Part shown: in pieces, positions 1 through 10,434 of the stretch
Layout of the letters: each line of letters starts with the position of its first letter
Numbering within the stretch: position 1 is the first letter of the stretch
DNA from: Flavobacterium sp.
GTDB taxonomy: Bacteria; Bacteroidota; Bacteroidia; Flavobacteriales; Flavobacteriaceae
Assembly (NCBI RefSeq): GCF_039595935.1
Contig: NZ_JBCNKR010000004.1
Location: 1,239,001-1,303,000, forward strand
DNA length: 64,000 bases
Direction of reading: 5' to 3'
Notes under the pieces: generated by a model
The model's input: only the letters and a program-made list of their open reading frames with translations
What the model was told of the DNA's origin: nothing
Database searches by the model: none
Translations under genes and position numbers: made by a program

Positions 1-1050
1 GTACAACTGTTATCTGACAGCAAAAATGGCTGGTACAAAGTCAAAGCTGATAATTTTTCTGAAGGATATGTTCCGGCTAAATTCATTTCTACATCTTTAA
101 ATGCGGGTGATATAAAAACCGTAGACCCGGAAAATCCCATTCTTTTTGGCGGAGATCATTATCATGGCAGTAATCACCTTTTTATATTAGCTGCGGGCTT
201 AAAAGCCAGAGCGCTTCCTGACAGAAATTCAAAGGTTAGAGAAATTTTATTTACCGGCGATGCTGTTTCTATTGATTATCTTCCAAAAGATGAAAATGAA
301 TGGGTTAACCTATCCGGTGGTTTTAAGGAAGAATACATAATGTTTACGTTAAGAAAATTTGTTGGAAAAAGACCTAACATGAACGCTTTACTCAAAGATT
401 TTGACAAATTAGATGTAAACAATATTCCGGATCGCAAAACAATCAGTGAACGCATTGTTGAATTAGCATGGAATAGTGATAAAACAACTTTAACACCGGC
501 TTATCAACGTTATTATGAAGTTGTAAAACAATTAAATGATCCTAAACTTCTTGCTGAAACCGAATTGAACATGGCTATAGTCAAAGGTTTGATGAAATCT
601 AAAACAGCAGAACAAATTATTGCCTTCTCCAAAAAAGCCGAATTCAGTTTAAAAGGCACCAAAACAAAATCCTTTTATTTATCGCAGACAGAATTAGTAA
701 AGATATTTGGAAAACCCGCTAAAAAAGCCAATATCAGTGATGAATGCGGTATTTACCTAAGTGATTTATTTTATTATTATCCTGATTTAGAAACTTCTGT
801 TGATGAAAAGAAAAATCAGGCTGAAATAGTTAAGGTTTACATTAACGAAAACAACAAGCTTATCATAAATGCCAATTCAGTTTTAGATAATTCGGTGTCC
901 GAAAAAGCTTTCATTGAGAAATACGGAACTTATATCGACGCTTCGTTAAAATCACCGCATCATTATGCTATCATGATGGAAGACAGTCAATTTAGAATCG
1001 AATTTAAAGACGGAAAATTATTTTCTGTCGAAATATTCTTTTATTGCTGA
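1..1050 (+). CDS. SH3-type domain protein, 5' end outside window
   Basis: The reading frame is open from the first base, so the gene starts upstream and 349 codons are visible. An ATG at 340 opens a shorter version, but the residues before it are clearly protein-like. Two bacterial SH3-like repeats can be seen: one ending near [19 protein letters not shown], the second containing [19 protein letters not shown] and WVNLSGG. The remaining 230 residues are mostly helical and unrecognised. Such SH3 repeats usually bind peptidoglycan or protein ligands in the envelope. The gene ends 50 bp before panB on the same strand. The function is not known. Confidence 0.75.
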   Translation, partial: VQLLSDSKNGWYKVKADNFSEGYVPAKFISTSLNAGDIKTVDPENPILFGGDHYHGSNHLFILAAGLKARALPDRNSKVREILFTGDAVSIDYLPKDENEWVNLSGGFKEEYIMFTLRKFVGKRPNMNALLKDFDKLDVNNIPDRKTISERIVELAWNSDKTTLTPAYQRYYEVVKQLNDPKLLAETELNMAIVKGLMKSKTAEQIIAFSKKAEFSLKGTKTKSFYLSQTELVKIFGKPAKKANISDECGIYLSDLFYYYPDLETSVDEKKNQAEIVKVYINENNKLIINANSVLDNSVSEKAFIEKYGTYIDASLKSPHHYAIMMEDSQFRIEFKDGKLFSVEIFFYC

Positions 1051-1100
1051 TTCCCTTTTTACAATTATTCAATACTTTTACATTATCAAAAAAACTTAAA

Positions 1101-1919
1101 ATGTCAGTAGCAAAAAAAGATTATAAAAGAATCACAACAAAGTCATTAATTGAAATGAAAAGCAACGGAGAAAAAATCTCTATGCTTACGGCGTATGATT
1201 ATACAATGGCTAAAATTGTTGATACTGCCGGAGTCGACGTGATTTTGGTGGGAGATTCTGCTTCAAATGTTATGGCGGGCCATGAAACGACTTTGCCAAT
1301 TACTTTAGATCAAATGATATATCACGCTTCATCTGTAGTTCGCGCTGTAGAAAGAGGTTTAGTTGTAGTCGATTTACCTTTCGGAAGTTATCAGTCTGAC
1401 CCAAAAGAAGCTTTACGTTCTGCTATCAGAATTATGAAAGAAAGCGGCGGACATGCGGTAAAACTTGAAGGCGGAAAAGAGATTAAAGAATCAATCAAAA
1501 AAATATTAAATGCCGGGATTCCGGTTATGGGTCACTTGGGTTTAACACCTCAGTCTATCTACAAATTTGGAACATACAGTGTTCGTGCCAAAGAAGAAGA
1601 AGAGGCAGAAAAATTAATCGAAGATGCTCAAATGCTTGAAAAAGTAGGATGTTTTGCAGTTGTTCTTGAAAAAATCCCTGCTGATTTAGCTGAAAAAGTT
1701 GCAAAAAGCATCTCAATCCCAGTTATCGGAATTGGTGCCGGAGGCGGTGTTGACGGACAAGTTTTGGTTATTCATGATATGCTGGGAATGAATAATGAAT
1801 TTAGTCCGCGTTTCTTACGTCGCTATCTAAATTTATACGAACTAATGACAAAAGCAATTGGCCAATATGCAGCTGATGTTAAGTCTAGTGATTTTCCTAA
1901 TTCTGGGGAACAATATTAA
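1101..1919 (+). CDS. panB: 3-methyl-2-oxobutanoate hydroxymethyltransferase
   Basis: PanB transfers a hydroxymethyl group from 5,10-methylene-THF to alpha-ketoisovalerate, making ketopantoate, the first committed step of pantothenate synthesis in the cytosol. I chose the ATG at 1101 because it gives the usual family N-terminus ([15 protein letters not shown]) and length (272 aa). An upstream TTG at 1044 would overlap the previous gene and encode non-conserved residues. Family signatures are [28 protein letters not shown] (metal-binding aspartate), [15 protein letters not shown] and [14 protein letters not shown]. It stands alone rather than beside panC. The call is secure. Confidence 0.97.
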   Translation: MSVAKKDYKRITTKSLIEMKSNGEKISMLTAYDYTMAKIVDTAGVDVILVGDSASNVMAGHETTLPITLDQMIYHASSVVRAVERGLVVVDLPFGSYQSDPKEALRSAIRIMKESGGHAVKLEGGKEIKESIKKILNAGIPVMGHLGLTPQSIYKFGTYSVRAKEEEEAEKLIEDAQMLEKVGCFAVVLEKIPADLAEKVAKSISIPVIGIGAGGGVDGQVLVIHDMLGMNNEFSPRFLRRYLNLYELMTKAIGQYAADVKSSDFPNSGEQY

Positions 1920-1920
1920 T

Positions 1921-2114
1921 TTTTAAGATTCTAAGTTGCTAAGGTTCTGAGATACTAAGATTTTTAGGTTCAAAGTGGCAAAGCAGCAAAAGGTTCAAAG
2001 GTTTACATAAATTGCCTCCAGCTTTAGCTGGAGGTTTGTTTTTAGATCTATTGAAAGGCTTTAGCCAAACTTCTTTCAAATCTAGAATCTAAAAATCTAA
2101 GCAAGTCTAATCTC
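1921..2114. repeat. 8-nt periodic repeat arms around a palindrome
   Basis: From 1925 the DNA steps in 8-base units of the kind AGnTnCTA (agattcta, agttgcta, aggttctg, agatacta). A complementary, more degenerate arm is at 2079-2113. Between them is a perfect hairpin, CCTCCAGC/GCTGGAGG, at 2015-2034 followed by T-rich sequence, and a second small palindrome ggctttagcc at 2056-2065. The 2015 hairpin could terminate panB. The arrangement also resembles REP-type intergenic elements; no transposase is nearby. Confidence 0.6.
2015..2043 (+). terminator. Hairpin after panB, possible terminator or REP
   Basis: CCTCCAGC-tta-GCTGGAGG style hairpin followed by TTTGTTTTT, 95 bp after the panB stop. The stem is strong and the T tract is adequate, so intrinsic termination is plausible. 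The same palindrome could equally be a repeat-family member. Confidence 0.5.
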
Positions 2115-2804
2115 ATGAAAATAGTTTCAGATAAAAATAATCTTCAAATTCTTCACGAAGACAATCACATTATTGTGGTTAACAAACGTGTGGGTGATAT
2201 TGTGCAAGGAGACAAAACTGGTGATAAACCTTTATCAGATATTGTAAAACAATACATTAAGGAGAAATACAACAAACCAGGAGATGTATTTTTAGGGGTA
2301 ATTCATCGTCTGGACAGACCCACAACGGGAATTGTGGTTTTTGCCAGAACCAGCAAAGCATTATCACGAATGAATGAATTATTTAGTAATCGTGAAACTA
2401 AAAAAACATATTGGGCTGTTGTAAAAAATAAACCTGCTGAAGCGGCTTCAAAATTGGTTCATTACTTAAAAAGAAACGAAAAAAATAATACTTCAAAAGC
2501 ACATTTAAAAGAAGTTCCAGATAGTAAATTAGCAAGTCTGGATTATAAAATCATAAAAGAACTTCAAAATTATACTGCTCTTGAGATCAATCTTCACACA
2601 GGGCGTCATCATCAAATACGGGCACAGCTGGCAGCCATTGGCTCACCTATAAAAGGAGATTTAAAGTATGGTTTTGACCGAAGCAATCCTGACGGCGGAA
2701 TTCATCTTCATGCCAGAAAACTTGTTTTTATTCACCCTGTAACTAAAGAAAACATAACAATTATTGCTCCTGTACCTGATGAAACTGTTTGGAATGCGGT
2801 ATGA
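2115..2804 (+). CDS. RluA-family RNA pseudouridine synthase
   Basis: This enzyme isomerises uridine to pseudouridine in rRNA or tRNA. The catalytic motif HRLDRPTTG has its aspartate at residue 67, and the later motif TGRHHQIRAQLAAIG with GDLKYG is typical of RluA-type enzymes. At 229 aa it is the short form without an N-terminal S4 domain, so it probably resembles RluA/YqcB-like proteins more than RluD. The exact target uridine cannot be told from sequence. It is flanked by a repeat-rich gap upstream and an aldehyde dehydrogenase 76 bp downstream. Confidence 0.93.
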   Translation: MKIVSDKNNLQILHEDNHIIVVNKRVGDIVQGDKTGDKPLSDIVKQYIKEKYNKPGDVFLGVIHRLDRPTTGIVVFARTSKALSRMNELFSNRETKKTYWAVVKNKPAEAASKLVHYLKRNEKNNTSKAHLKEVPDSKLASLDYKIIKELQNYTALEINLHTGRHHQIRAQLAAIGSPIKGDLKYGFDRSNPDGGIHLHARKLVFIHPVTKENITIIAPVPDETVWNAV

Positions 2805-2880
2805 TTTTTATGATTAAATTGTTAATTTTTTAATTTTTATCGATTAACTTGCATATCCTAAAAAACAAGCTGATCATAAA

Positions 2881-4209
2881 ATGGATTTCAAAAACGACAT
2901 CGGATACAGAAAAGAAACGCTCAAAAAGTTATTGCATAACATTAAACAAAGCGAAGACTTAATTATAAAAGCGCTGTATGATGATTTTAAAAAACCTGAA
3001 TTTGAATCGGTTGTAACTGAAACGAGTTATGTAATTTCAGAATTAAAAGATACTATTAAAAATCTTAGTTCGTGGGCAAAACCTAAACGCGTTTTTCCAT
3101 CTCTTCTAAATTTTCCTTCTTCAGATTTTATTTATAAAGAACCTTACGGAAATGTATTAATCATTGCTCCGTGGAATTATCCGTTTCAATTGGCTTTATG
3201 TCCGCTGATTTCTGCCGTTGCCGCCGGAAATAAAGTGGTTTTAAAACCTTCTGAACTTACGCCGCATACTTCATCCATAATTGCCAGAATTATCGAAAAA
3301 ACTTTCCATGTTAATCATGTAGAAGTTTATGAAGGCGGTGTAGAAGTTTCTAACAAATTATTAGCTCAGCGCTGGGATTATATTTTCTTTACCGGAAGTG
3401 TTTCTGTTGGAAAAATTATAGCAAAAGCTGCTGCTGAACACCTTACTCCGGTAACTCTTGAATTAGGCGGAAAAAATCCTTGTGTTATTGATGAAACTGC
3501 CGATTTAAAATTAGCAGCAAAAAGGATCGTCTGGGGAAAATTCATTAATGCCGGACAAACCTGTATTGCTCCCGATTATATTCTGGTTCAGAAAAACATG
3601 AAAATCAATTTTATTTCATTTTTAATGGAAGAAATTGGAAAGGCATACGGAAAAAAAATAGACAAATCGCCTGATTTCGCCCGAATAATAAATACCAAAA
3701 ACTGGGTTCGTTTAGATCAAATGATCGAACGGGAAAAAGTAATTTTTGGCGGAGAAACCAATCATGAAAAACTTTATATTTCTCCAACATTAATTGAAGA
3801 TCCTGATCTGGACAGTGCGGTTATGAAAGAAGAAATCTTTGGCCCGATTTTGCCAATTCTCACTTATGAAACAGCAGCCGATATCCATAACGTAATAAGT
3901 AAGTACGAAAAACCTCTCGCGTTTTATATTTTTAGCGAAAATAAATCGTTTGCCAAAAAATTAATCGCAAATTACTCATTTGGAGGCGGATGTATTAATG
4001 ATACAGTTGTTCATTTTTCTAATAAAAGACTGCCTTTTGGCGGTGTTGGCCACAGCGGAATTGGGGCTTATCATGGCAAATTGAGCTTCGATATTTTTTC
4101 TCATCACAAAGCAATCGTAAAAAAAGGGAATTGGCTTGATTTACCTATGCGATACGCGCCTTATAAGGATAAACTCGCTTCAATAAAACGCATTTTAGAC
4201 TGGCTTTAA
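2881..4209 (+). CDS. NAD(P)-dependent aldehyde dehydrogenase (class 3 type)
   Basis: It oxidises aldehydes to carboxylic acids. The catalytic cysteine is C228 in NAGQTCIAPDY and the general base is E194 in LELGGKNP; PWNYP near residue 97 and FTGSVSVGK at 170-178 form the cofactor pocket. At 442 aa it matches the short class 3/ALDH3 family, many of which act on medium- to long-chain aldehydes. The C-terminal stretch after residue 400 is basic and aromatic and may associate with membrane. Substrate is not determinable here. It is probably monocistronic. Confidence 0.93.
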   Translation: MDFKNDIGYRKETLKKLLHNIKQSEDLIIKALYDDFKKPEFESVVTETSYVISELKDTIKNLSSWAKPKRVFPSLLNFPSSDFIYKEPYGNVLIIAPWNYPFQLALCPLISAVAAGNKVVLKPSELTPHTSSIIARIIEKTFHVNHVEVYEGGVEVSNKLLAQRWDYIFFTGSVSVGKIIAKAAAEHLTPVTLELGGKNPCVIDETADLKLAAKRIVWGKFINAGQTCIAPDYILVQKNMKINFISFLMEEIGKAYGKKIDKSPDFARIINTKNWVRLDQMIEREKVIFGGETNHEKLYISPTLIEDPDLDSAVMKEEIFGPILPILTYETAADIHNVISKYEKPLAFYIFSENKSFAKKLIANYSFGGGCINDTVVHFSNKRLPFGGVGHSGIGAYHGKLSFDIFSHHKAIVKKGNWLDLPMRYAPYKDKLASIKRILDWL

Positions 4210-4324
4210 ATTACTAAACAATTTTAGTAATCTTAGTAGATTTTTATTCGAAATTGATTTAAAATATTATATTTACGACAACTATTATAAAAACAAAGAA
4301 TATAATACAACTTTACTTTTCAAA

Positions 4325-5113
4325 ATGAAATCTACACTTGAGCAAATTGATGCCATCAAAAGAGACGGCTATTCGATAGATTTTTCTAATGTTTTTAATC
4401 ATGCATTTGAAAACTATAAAAAGATTGCAATATATTCTGGGGTAATAATGTTGATTTTAACCCTTATTTTCTTTGGCTTTTTTACTATTTTAAGTGCTTT
4501 TTATGGCAATTTACAAGGTCTTGTTGATAATTACATTAAGGCGTTAGGAAATACAGTTTCTGTTGAATATCTCACTATAATGGGAGTAATAACATTTATT
4601 ACGGCATTGTTTACTCCAATTGGTGCAGGTTTTCTTAAAGCAGCAGAGTGTGCTGATATAGACGAAAAAATCAATTTTTCGACTGTTTTTACGTATTATA
4701 GACCCAAGTATTTCTTTCATTTATTTTCACTTGCCTTTATATTAGGCTTTTTAAGCATCTTACTTAATTATTCTCTGGACAGTTTGGGAATTTTTTACTT
4801 AGGTGCTGCCCTATCTTTATTCATTTCTTATTTTACTTTTTTTGCGATTCCTTTAATCGTTTTTGGCGGCCTGAATGTTTTCGAAGCCATTAAATCGAGT
4901 ATAATTTTAGTGAGTAAAAATCCAATAACCATTTTCGGACTTTTTATAGTTGCCTATATTGGCGCAATGGTAGGTATTTTTGCATGTGTTGTAGGGCTGT
5001 TTTTTACAGCTGTTTTTAGCACCTCTGTAACTTATGCTGCCTATTTTTCAATTTTTGATAATGAAGAAAAACGAGATCCGATTGATTCAATTGGAAGATC
5101 GGATTTAGAATAA
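4325..5113 (+). CDS. Polytopic membrane protein of unknown function
   Basis: 262 aa with five or six hydrophobic segments (about residues 38-60, 83-105, 132-150, 153-182 and 198-225), a soluble acidic N-terminus and a charged C-terminal tail. No catalytic motif is visible. The arrangement of glycine-rich helices with a VFEAIKSSI-like amphipathic stretch resembles small multi-pass proteins of unknown role found in Flavobacteria. It lies 95 bp before the histidine kinase on the same strand, but a promoter in the gap cannot be excluded. Confidence 0.75.
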   Translation: MKSTLEQIDAIKRDGYSIDFSNVFNHAFENYKKIAIYSGVIMLILTLIFFGFFTILSAFYGNLQGLVDNYIKALGNTVSVEYLTIMGVITFITALFTPIGAGFLKAAECADIDEKINFSTVFTYYRPKYFFHLFSLAFILGFLSILLNYSLDSLGIFYLGAALSLFISYFTFFAIPLIVFGGLNVFEAIKSSIILVSKNPITIFGLFIVAYIGAMVGIFACVVGLFFTAVFSTSVTYAAYFSIFDNEEKRDPIDSIGRSDLE

Positions 5114-5207
5114 AATAAATTCTAATATTTTATAAAAAGCATAACCAACTTTTTATTACTAGAATTTAAAAATTGCTATTTACAAAACCAAACATACCTC
5201 AAAATCT

Positions 5208-8200
5208 ATGGCAGCCGACTATAGTTTTTTCAATTTATTGGTTTCAGGAATTGCTGATTTTGGCAATTCCCTAAAATCAATCATGGCAGTCTGGTATGTT
5301 TTCAATTCAGATATCATTTTTTACAATAATCCCAAATTTATTATTCTTGGACTTTCATTATTTGGCTTTTTGGGATTGCTGGTTTATCAGTTTTTCAGAA
5401 TTAAAGCTAAAATTGGAAATTTCATAGAAAAGAAAAAAGAAGCAGACACTGTTGGGAGAGAATATCAGCTTTATATTCTGTTTTTTGGAATTGCAGTTAT
5501 TGTAATTGAAATCATCAATGAAATTTTCAAAATCAGACCAAAAAGTTTACTTGTTGTAAATGTTTCCATTGGCTTTTCAGTACTTCTGATCTATTTAATA
5601 ATTGATAAAGTAAAATGGCTGAGAGATAAAATTCAGCAGATTTTTATTTTCAGTTTCTTTATTTACATCAGTTATGTCTGTTATAATATTATTTTTCTAT
5701 ACAATGATGTTGTACCGGTAATTGTATTTTTAATCTCTTTTTTCTTTTCATACAACATTTTAAAACCCATAAAAATTTACTGGTTTTTTGTAGGTCTCGT
5801 TTTTTTGTTTCTTATTGCCACCATTGCATTCCACCTAATTCCTTTAAAATCAACTATATTACTAATCAATTTCTGCATTCTGATTTTCATTATCAATCAG
5901 GTAAAATATGCCGTTTTACAAAACAACAGGGATAATTTCAGATTTGCCAGCGAAATTGTTCATAAAGGAAATTCATTAACAATTGCAACAGATCAAAAAG
6001 GAGAAATACTATTTTGCAGCGAAACTGTAACATCCATTTTAGGATATCAGCCGGAAGAAGTTATGGGTTTGAATTTTTGGAAACTGACCAAAGGAAGCAC
6101 CTACAACGAAAACAACTATTTAATAAACCACGAAGAAAATAAAATCTACACCCGTAAATTAAAGAATAAAAACGGAGAATATAAATACATTCAATGGAAA
6201 GACAAAAAATTCTCTGATGACTTAATAATCAGTATCGGTCAGGATGTTACCGAACAGATTATTGTACAGGATCAATACAAAAACCTAATTCAAACCGCTA
6301 CAGATATTATTTTTGAAGTGGATGCAGAAGGTCATTTTACTTTTATAAATGAAATCGCCTATTCGCTTTTAGGCTATGCCGAAGACGAAATAATTCAAAA
6401 ACATTATTCAAATTTTATTCATGAAAGCTACTCTATGACTGCTGTAGATTTTTATGAAAATTTTGAAAACAACGGAAATAAATTCCCTATTATAGAACTC
6501 CCGATTTTAAAGAAAAACGGACAGGAATTATGGATTTCGCAAAAGATTATCATTCGCAAAAATGACTTAGACCAAACTATTGGTTTTGCCGGAATTGCCA
6601 GAGATATTACCGAAATTAAAAATGCCGAAAACGAGAAAAAAAGACGTTTAGAAAAAATCGAGGCTTATAACAATTCTACCAAAAAATTATCGACAACAGA
6701 TTTTAGCACTTACAACAATTTAAAAAACGTTATCGATTATATAATAAAAGAAGCCTCGACAGTAAGCAAAGCAAACAGAGTCAGCTTTTGGAAATACTCC
6801 AAAGATCTCATTTCCTGCAAAAACTTATACAGTATTGATAATCAAAACCTGACGGATAAAAATATTCTAGACAAAGAATCGTATCCAATTTATTTTGAAA
6901 CCTTAAAAAACAAAGCCATTATTAATGCTCCGGATGTTTTTAATAAGTTAGAAACTTCTGAATTTGAAAGACTTTATTTTACCAAAAACCACATCAAATC
7001 CATGCTTGATGTGCCAATATTTTTAAGCGGACAGTTAGCGGGAGTAGTGTGTTTTGAAAGCACTGTCGAACAAAGAGATTGGGACAATGAAGACATCAAT
7101 TATGCCAGAACTATTTCTGATGTAATTTCACTTGCCATTTCGATGCAGATGCGATTAGAAACAGAGCGAAGATTAGAATTTAAAAGTCAGTTATTATCTG
7201 CACTTTCACTTTGTACAGAAAAATTTTTACTGAGCAAATCTACGGAGCAAATGTTTCAGGAAACCTATGATTTAATTGGAAAAGCTTCTAAGGCAGATCA
7301 TATATTTTACTACGAAAGAGATTTCACAACTAATACTGTTGTTCAAAAATACAAATGGTCAAGAAAAGGAATTCCGCATCAAATTACACCTTTGCGGCAC
7401 ATGACCGAAGATAATCTCATAGAAATTTTTGAGGCTGCAAAAAACAAACGAATTGTAAACACTTTTACCCGAAAACTCGAAGATCGATTTTTTAAGCAAT
7501 TATTGATTAATAATGAGATAAAATCAATCTTAATTCTGCCGTTATATATCAACGATATTTTTACCGGATTTATTGGTTTTGATGACTGCACAAAAGAACG
7601 AAGATGGTCTGAAGAAGAAATCTACATCTTTCAGGTTTTGGCCAATAATATTTCGTCGGCATTAGAAAGAAACCGAAACGAAAGTAAGATTATCGAGAGC
7701 GAAGAGAAATTCAAATTAATAGCCAATAATATTCCGGGAACAGTTTATTTATCAAAATTTGACGCCTTTTCGACTAAAATTTTCCTTAACGACGAAATTC
7801 AAAACTTAACCGGATATTCAAAAACAGAATTCATCGAAAACAATCTTTCGTTTTTATCTCTTATTCATCATGACGACCGTGACGAAGTAATTAACAATCA
7901 AATTGATAACCTTCAAAACGGAATTCCTTTGCATAATGTTTACCGAATTAAACGCAAAACCGGCGAATACATTTGGGTAGAAGAATTTGGAGATGTAATT
8001 AAAAAAGGAGACGAAATTGAATTTGTGGGTGGAATTTACTTTGATATTACCAATAAAAAAGAAACTGAAGACGCCATTAAAGCAAAACAATTAGCCGAAG
8101 CCGCAAATAAATCAAAATCAGACTTTTTGGCCAATATGTCGCATGAAATCAGAACTCCTCTGAATGGAATTATTGGTTTTACACATTTATTGATGAAAAC

Positions 8201-9260
8201 TGAATTAGAAGAAATTCAGGAAAAATACATGACAACCATTAATCAATCAGCACATTCATTATTGGAAATCATAAACGATATTCTTGATTTTTCTAAAATT
8301 GAAGCCGGAAAACTGGAGCTTTTTATTGATTTATACGACATCAAAAAAGTACTCGGACAGGTTTTTGATTTAATTGTTTTTGAGTCCAATCAGAAAAATC
8401 TGCAGCTGGAATTGAATGTTGATCCGGATGTTCCTAAATATATCTGGACCGATATCGTAAGAATAAAACAAATTTTGATCAATCTGCTTTCAAATGCTGT
8501 AAAATTTACCAATGAAGGCTCTATTAAATTGAATGTCTCGGTTTTAGAAAAAAATAAAAACAACAACTGCACAATTCGTTTTTCTGTAATTGATACCGGA
8601 ATTGGAATTATGGAAAAAAACCAAAAGAAGATTTTTAAAGCTTTTTCTCAGGCAGATAGTTCTACCACAAGAAAATTTGGTGGAACCGGTTTAGGATTAA
8701 CCATATCCAATCAGCTTTTGGCCTTAATGGAAAGCCGATTACAGTTGGAAAGTAAAATTGGTGAAGGAAGTAATTTCTTCTTTGATTTGAATTTAAAAAC
8801 TAGCAATCAAAGCATAAACGAAAAATACAATAACGAACTAAAAGGTTTAAGTACGGCGGCTATTGAAAATCCTGATGAAACTCATGGCAGAGATATACGA
8901 TTTTTAATAGTTGAAGACAATAAGGTTAATATGCTCCTCCTTAAAACAATTGTAAAAAACCTCTATAGCAATGCATTCATTTTTGAATGTGAAAACGGTT
9001 ATGAAGCTGTGAAACAATTTGAAAGTATCAATCCGACTCTTGTTTTTATGGATATTCAAATGCCAATTATGAACGGCTACGAAACAACAAAAGCCATTAG
9101 AAATACAACAGCCGGAAAAGATATTCCGATTATTGCCGTAACAGCTGGTGCTGAGAAAGAAGAACGCAATAAATGTATTTCTGCCGGAATGGACGACTAT
9201 ATCTCGAAACCTATCATGAAAGGTTCTGTAGAAGAAACTTTAGTAAAATGGTTAAAATAA
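5208..9260 (+). CDS. Membrane-bound hybrid histidine kinase (PAS/GAF/HK/REC)
   Basis: A 1350-aa sensory kinase. In order: six or seven N-terminal membrane helices (about 40-230), two PAS domains (about 250-475), two GAF-like domains (about 500-640 and 670-825), a third PAS (about 835-955), the dimerisation domain with phospho-accepting H979 in SHEIRTPLNGI, the HATPase with N-box NLLSNAVKF and G boxes DTGIGI and GGTGLGL, and a C-terminal receiver with LIVEDNKVN and the phospho-acceptor in VFMDIQMPIMNG (about residue 1281). There is no HPt domain, so an external partner should relay the phosphate. The signal is unknown. No response regulator lies next to it. Confidence 0.95.
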   Translation: MAADYSFFNLLVSGIADFGNSLKSIMAVWYVFNSDIIFYNNPKFIILGLSLFGFLGLLVYQFFRIKAKIGNFIEKKKEADTVGREYQLYILFFGIAVIVIEIINEIFKIRPKSLLVVNVSIGFSVLLIYLIIDKVKWLRDKIQQIFIFSFFIYISYVCYNIIFLYNDVVPVIVFLISFFFSYNILKPIKIYWFFVGLVFLFLIATIAFHLIPLKSTILLINFCILIFIINQVKYAVLQNNRDNFRFASEIVHKGNSLTIATDQKGEILFCSETVTSILGYQPEEVMGLNFWKLTKGSTYNENNYLINHEENKIYTRKLKNKNGEYKYIQWKDKKFSDDLIISIGQDVTEQIIVQDQYKNLIQTATDIIFEVDAEGHFTFINEIAYSLLGYAEDEIIQKHYSNFIHESYSMTAVDFYENFENNGNKFPIIELPILKKNGQELWISQKIIIRKNDLDQTIGFAGIARDITEIKNAENEKKRRLEKIEAYNNSTKKLSTTDFSTYNNLKNVIDYIIKEASTVSKANRVSFWKYSKDLISCKNLYSIDNQNLTDKNILDKESYPIYFETLKNKAIINAPDVFNKLETSEFERLYFTKNHIKSMLDVPIFLSGQLAGVVCFESTVEQRDWDNEDINYARTISDVISLAISMQMRLETERRLEFKSQLLSALSLCTEKFLLSKSTEQMFQETYDLIGKASKADHIFYYERDFTTNTVVQKYKWSRKGIPHQITPLRHMTEDNLIEIFEAAKNKRIVNTFTRKLEDRFFKQLLINNEIKSILILPLYINDIFTGFIGFDDCTKERRWSEEEIYIFQVLANNISSALERNRNESKIIESEEKFKLIANNIPGTVYLSKFDAFSTKIFLNDEIQNLTGYSKTEFIENNLSFLSLIHHDDRDEVINNQIDNLQNGIPLHNVYRIKRKTGEYIWVEEFGDVIKKGDEIEFVGGIYFDITNKKETEDAIKAKQLAEAANKSKSDFLANMSHEIRTPLNGIIGFTHLLMKTELEEIQEKYMTTINQSAHSLLEIINDILDFSKIEAGKLELFIDLYDIKKVLGQVFDLIVFESNQKNLQLELNVDPDVPKYIWTDIVRIKQILINLLSNAVKFTNEGSIKLNVSVLEKNKNNNCTIRFSVIDTGIGIMEKNQKKIFKAFSQADSSTTRKFGGTGLGLTISNQLLALMESRLQLESKIGEGSNFFFDLNLKTSNQSINEKYNNELKGLSTAAIENPDETHGRDIRFLIVEDNKVNMLLLKTIVKNLYSNAFIFECENGYEAVKQFESINPTLVFMDIQMPIMNGYETTKAIRNTTAGKDIPIIAVTAGAEKEERNKCISAGMDDYISKPIMKGSVEETLVKWLK

Positions 9261-9352
9261 GTAAAACTTAATCATTTGAAATCTTAAGTAATTCCCAAAA
9301 ATTATATAAATTCGTACAAGAAAAAACACAAAAAGCTTAAATACAATTTAAT

Positions 9353-10201
9353 ATGAAATGGAGAGGTTCAAGAGAAAGTGATAATGTAGAAGATAGAAGA
9401 TCTGTTTCTGGCGGAAAAATAGCCGTTGGAGGTGGTGTTATCGGAATTATTATTCTGCTTCTTAATATTTTTGGCGGCGAAAATGCAAAAATGATTACGC
9501 CTGTTTTAGAACAAATGCAGGGCGGACAAACCCAAACTGAAGCTGCAGCTCCATTAAGCAAAGAAGATGAAGAAATGGGCCATTTTGTTAGATCCGTTTT
9601 GGCCAAAACAGAAGACACCTGGGGAAAGATATTTGCCGAAAATGGCATGACCTATAAAAAACCAAAATTAGTACTTTTTAAAGGTTCAGTACAAACTGCC
9701 TGTGGTGGTGCATCATCTGCATCAGGACCATTTTATTGCCCGGCAGATCAAAAAGTTTATATGGATTTAGGATTTTTTGAAGAACTCAAAACAAGATTTG
9801 GTGCAGAAGGCGGAGATTTTGCGATTGCTTATGTTATTGCTCATGAAATTGGACATCATGTTCAGACTTTATTAGGAACATCTGCCAAAATGCATCAGGA
9901 ACAAGAAGGAAAAAGTCAGGCTGAAGCCAATAAACTTTCAGTAGCATTAGAATTACAAGCCGATTTTTATGCAGGTGTCTGGGCACATGATAACCAGGAG
10001 GTTTTAGAAGCCGGAGATATAGAAGAAGCCTTAAGTGCCGCCAATGCAGTTGGAGACGACGCTATTCAAAGCAAAATGCAGGGACAAATTGTTCCGGATT
10101 CGTTTACACACGGAACATCAGAACAAAGGATGTACTGGTTTAAAAAAGGTTTTAAAACTGGAGATATTAATCAAGGTACAACCTTTGAAGAAATTAGATA
10201 A
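9353..10201 (+). CDS. YpfJ-type neutral zinc metallopeptidase
   Basis: 282 aa with an N-terminal membrane anchor (GGGVIGIIILLLNIF, about residues 27-42) and a soluble peptidase domain. The zinc motif is HEIGHH, with H164, E165 and H168, and ALELQADFYAGVWAH supplies the third ligand region. CGGASSASGPFYCPADQ is a family signature. The N-terminus MKWRGSRESDNVEDRR is the classic start of this family. The substrate is unknown; it probably acts at the envelope. A strong terminator follows. Confidence 0.93.
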   Translation: MKWRGSRESDNVEDRRSVSGGKIAVGGGVIGIIILLLNIFGGENAKMITPVLEQMQGGQTQTEAAAPLSKEDEEMGHFVRSVLAKTEDTWGKIFAENGMTYKKPKLVLFKGSVQTACGGASSASGPFYCPADQKVYMDLGFFEELKTRFGAEGGDFAIAYVIAHEIGHHVQTLLGTSAKMHQEQEGKSQAEANKLSVALELQADFYAGVWAHDNQEVLEAGDIEEALSAANAVGDDAIQSKMQGQIVPDSFTHGTSEQRMYWFKKGFKTGDINQGTTFEEIR

Positions 10202-10233
10202 TACAAAAGCCAAATATAATAACCACCAGAAAA

Positions 10234-10258
10234 GCCTGACTTAACAGTCGGGCTTTTT
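10234..10258 (+). terminator. Intrinsic terminator of the zinc peptidase gene
   Basis: GCCTGAC-ttaaca-GTCGGGC stem of seven pairs (one G-T) followed by a T tract, 33 bp after the stop codon. Confidence 0.85.
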
Positions 10259-10286
10259 AATTTCTTTTTAATTTCTAATAATCATT

Positions 10287-10370
10287 TAAATTCCAATTCA
10301 AAAATCCCAAATTCCAAATTCCAAATTGGAAAAGCAATAAAGTTTTAAAATTGGAATTTGGAATTTTTAT
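10287..10370. repeat. 8-nt periodic AAATTCCA inverted repeat
   Basis: The left arm repeats AAATTCCA-like units (10293-10329). The right arm repeats TTGGAATT-like units (10348-10368). Together they can fold into a long imperfect hairpin. It has the same architecture as the other periodic repeats of this window but a different core unit. Confidence 0.6.
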
Positions 10371-10401
10371 TATTGAAGTTTGTTTTCTGCAGAAAACAAA
10401 A

Positions 10402-10428
10402 AAAGCCTTGAATTTCTTCAAGGCTTTA
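10402..10428 (-). terminator. Intrinsic terminator of tRNA-His
   Basis: On the minus strand an AAAGCCTTGAA/TTCAAGGCTTT stem is followed by a T run, immediately after the tRNA 3' end. Confidence 0.8.
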
Positions 10429-10434
10429 AATCTG

